This document shows positions 63,880 to 64,000 of a stretch of 64,000 nucleotides of DNA, one piece after another. This DNA is from Fimbriimonadaceae bacterium (GTDB lineage: Bacteria > Armatimonadota > Fimbriimonadia > Fimbriimonadales > Fimbriimonadaceae). Each line of letters opens with the position of its first letter. The stretch's first letter is position 1. The translations under genes and the position numbers were made by a program. The notes beneath the pieces were generated by a model, which worked only from the letters and a program-made list of their open reading frames with translations, had not been told where the DNA came from and did not search any database. The DNA lies in the NCBI GenBank assembly GCA_026129685.1, contig JAHCHO010000007.1:1-64000 (forward strand), given 5' to 3'.

Positions 63880-64000
63880 ATGAAATTCAGCGCGCAAGAA
63901 GAATACGGCCTTCGATGCCTGATCACGATCGGGCTCAAGGAGTCGGCCACCATTCCCGAGATCAGCCGCGAGGAGGGCCTGTCGGAACACCACACCGCTA
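63880..64000 (+). CDS. Rrf2-family regulator, N-terminus only (cut by window)
   Basis: Forty residues: 'MKFSAQEEYGLRCLITIGLK' and 'IPEISREEGLSEHHT', the wing-helix start of Rrf2 (IscR/SufR-type) repressors, which sense Fe-S cluster status. It follows the suf genes by two bases and continues beyond the window. It is the likely regulator of this operon; its cluster-binding cysteines are outside view. Confidence 0.88.
   Translation, partial: MKFSAQEEYGLRCLITIGLKESATIPEISREEGLSEHHTA

Overview
The window looks like the chromosome of a high-GC, diderm, free-living bacterium of the Armatimonadota, most likely the Fimbriimonadia. This is inferred from the type II pseudopilin-like protein at 53.3 kb, whose N-terminus and '[13 protein letters not shown]' continuation are typical of that lineage, together with an LPS-export-like protein, many short lipoproteins and the overall gene style.

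Region by region. (1) 1-12.3 kb is a mobile or defence-type island. It holds a low-GC insertion sequence with 12-bp perfect terminal inverted repeats, inserted just upstream of a truncated NifU-like gene; an ArdC-type antirestriction gene with a DprA/SLOG-like neighbour; and, between an IS3-like transposase remnant and a frameshifted second transposase, a tight five-gene operon on the minus strand (SIS-HAD fusion, phosphoribosyltransferase-like protein, AAA+ ATPase, Rossmann-like protein, PfkB-type kinase). All four junctions in that operon overlap. (2) 12.6-21 kb carries small accessory enzymes (two VOC proteins, an FAD-linked oxidase, a GH2 glycosidase broken by a one-base frameshift, a beta-helix/PDZ glycosidase) and a partial duplication of an acetyltransferase gene end. 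(3) 21-24.1 kb is a cyclic-di-AMP operon (cdaA, a YbbR-domain protein, a GNAT) beside a phosphodiesterase with a strong promoter and a 0.3-kb leader. (4) 24.2-27.06 kb is almost gene-free and contains an unusual array of at least eight structured repeat units in related families, rich in AACCAACC tracts. (5) 27-38 kb is core: lepA, an LPS-transport-like operon, and the rpmH-rnpA-yidD-yidC-khpB cluster. (6) 38-58 kb is metabolism and envelope: malic enzyme, glycosidase, prolyl isomerase-like protein, EAL-HDOD protein, lipoproteins, CocE-like hydrolase, a subtilase with a dockerin-like end, a pseudopilin, proS, an MBL hydrolase, DUF1015 and a polyprenyl synthase. (7) 59.3-64 kb is a SUF iron-sulfur operon (sufC, sufD, unknown gene, sufS, sufU, sufT-like, then an Rrf2 regulator cut by the window edge); no sufB is present in the window.

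The most interesting parts are the five-gene island operon, which pairs a P-loop ATPase with enzymes acting on phosphosugars, nucleosides and PRPP and may be a conflict or defence system, and the non-coding structured-repeat array. Neither can be given a demonstrated function from sequence alone.
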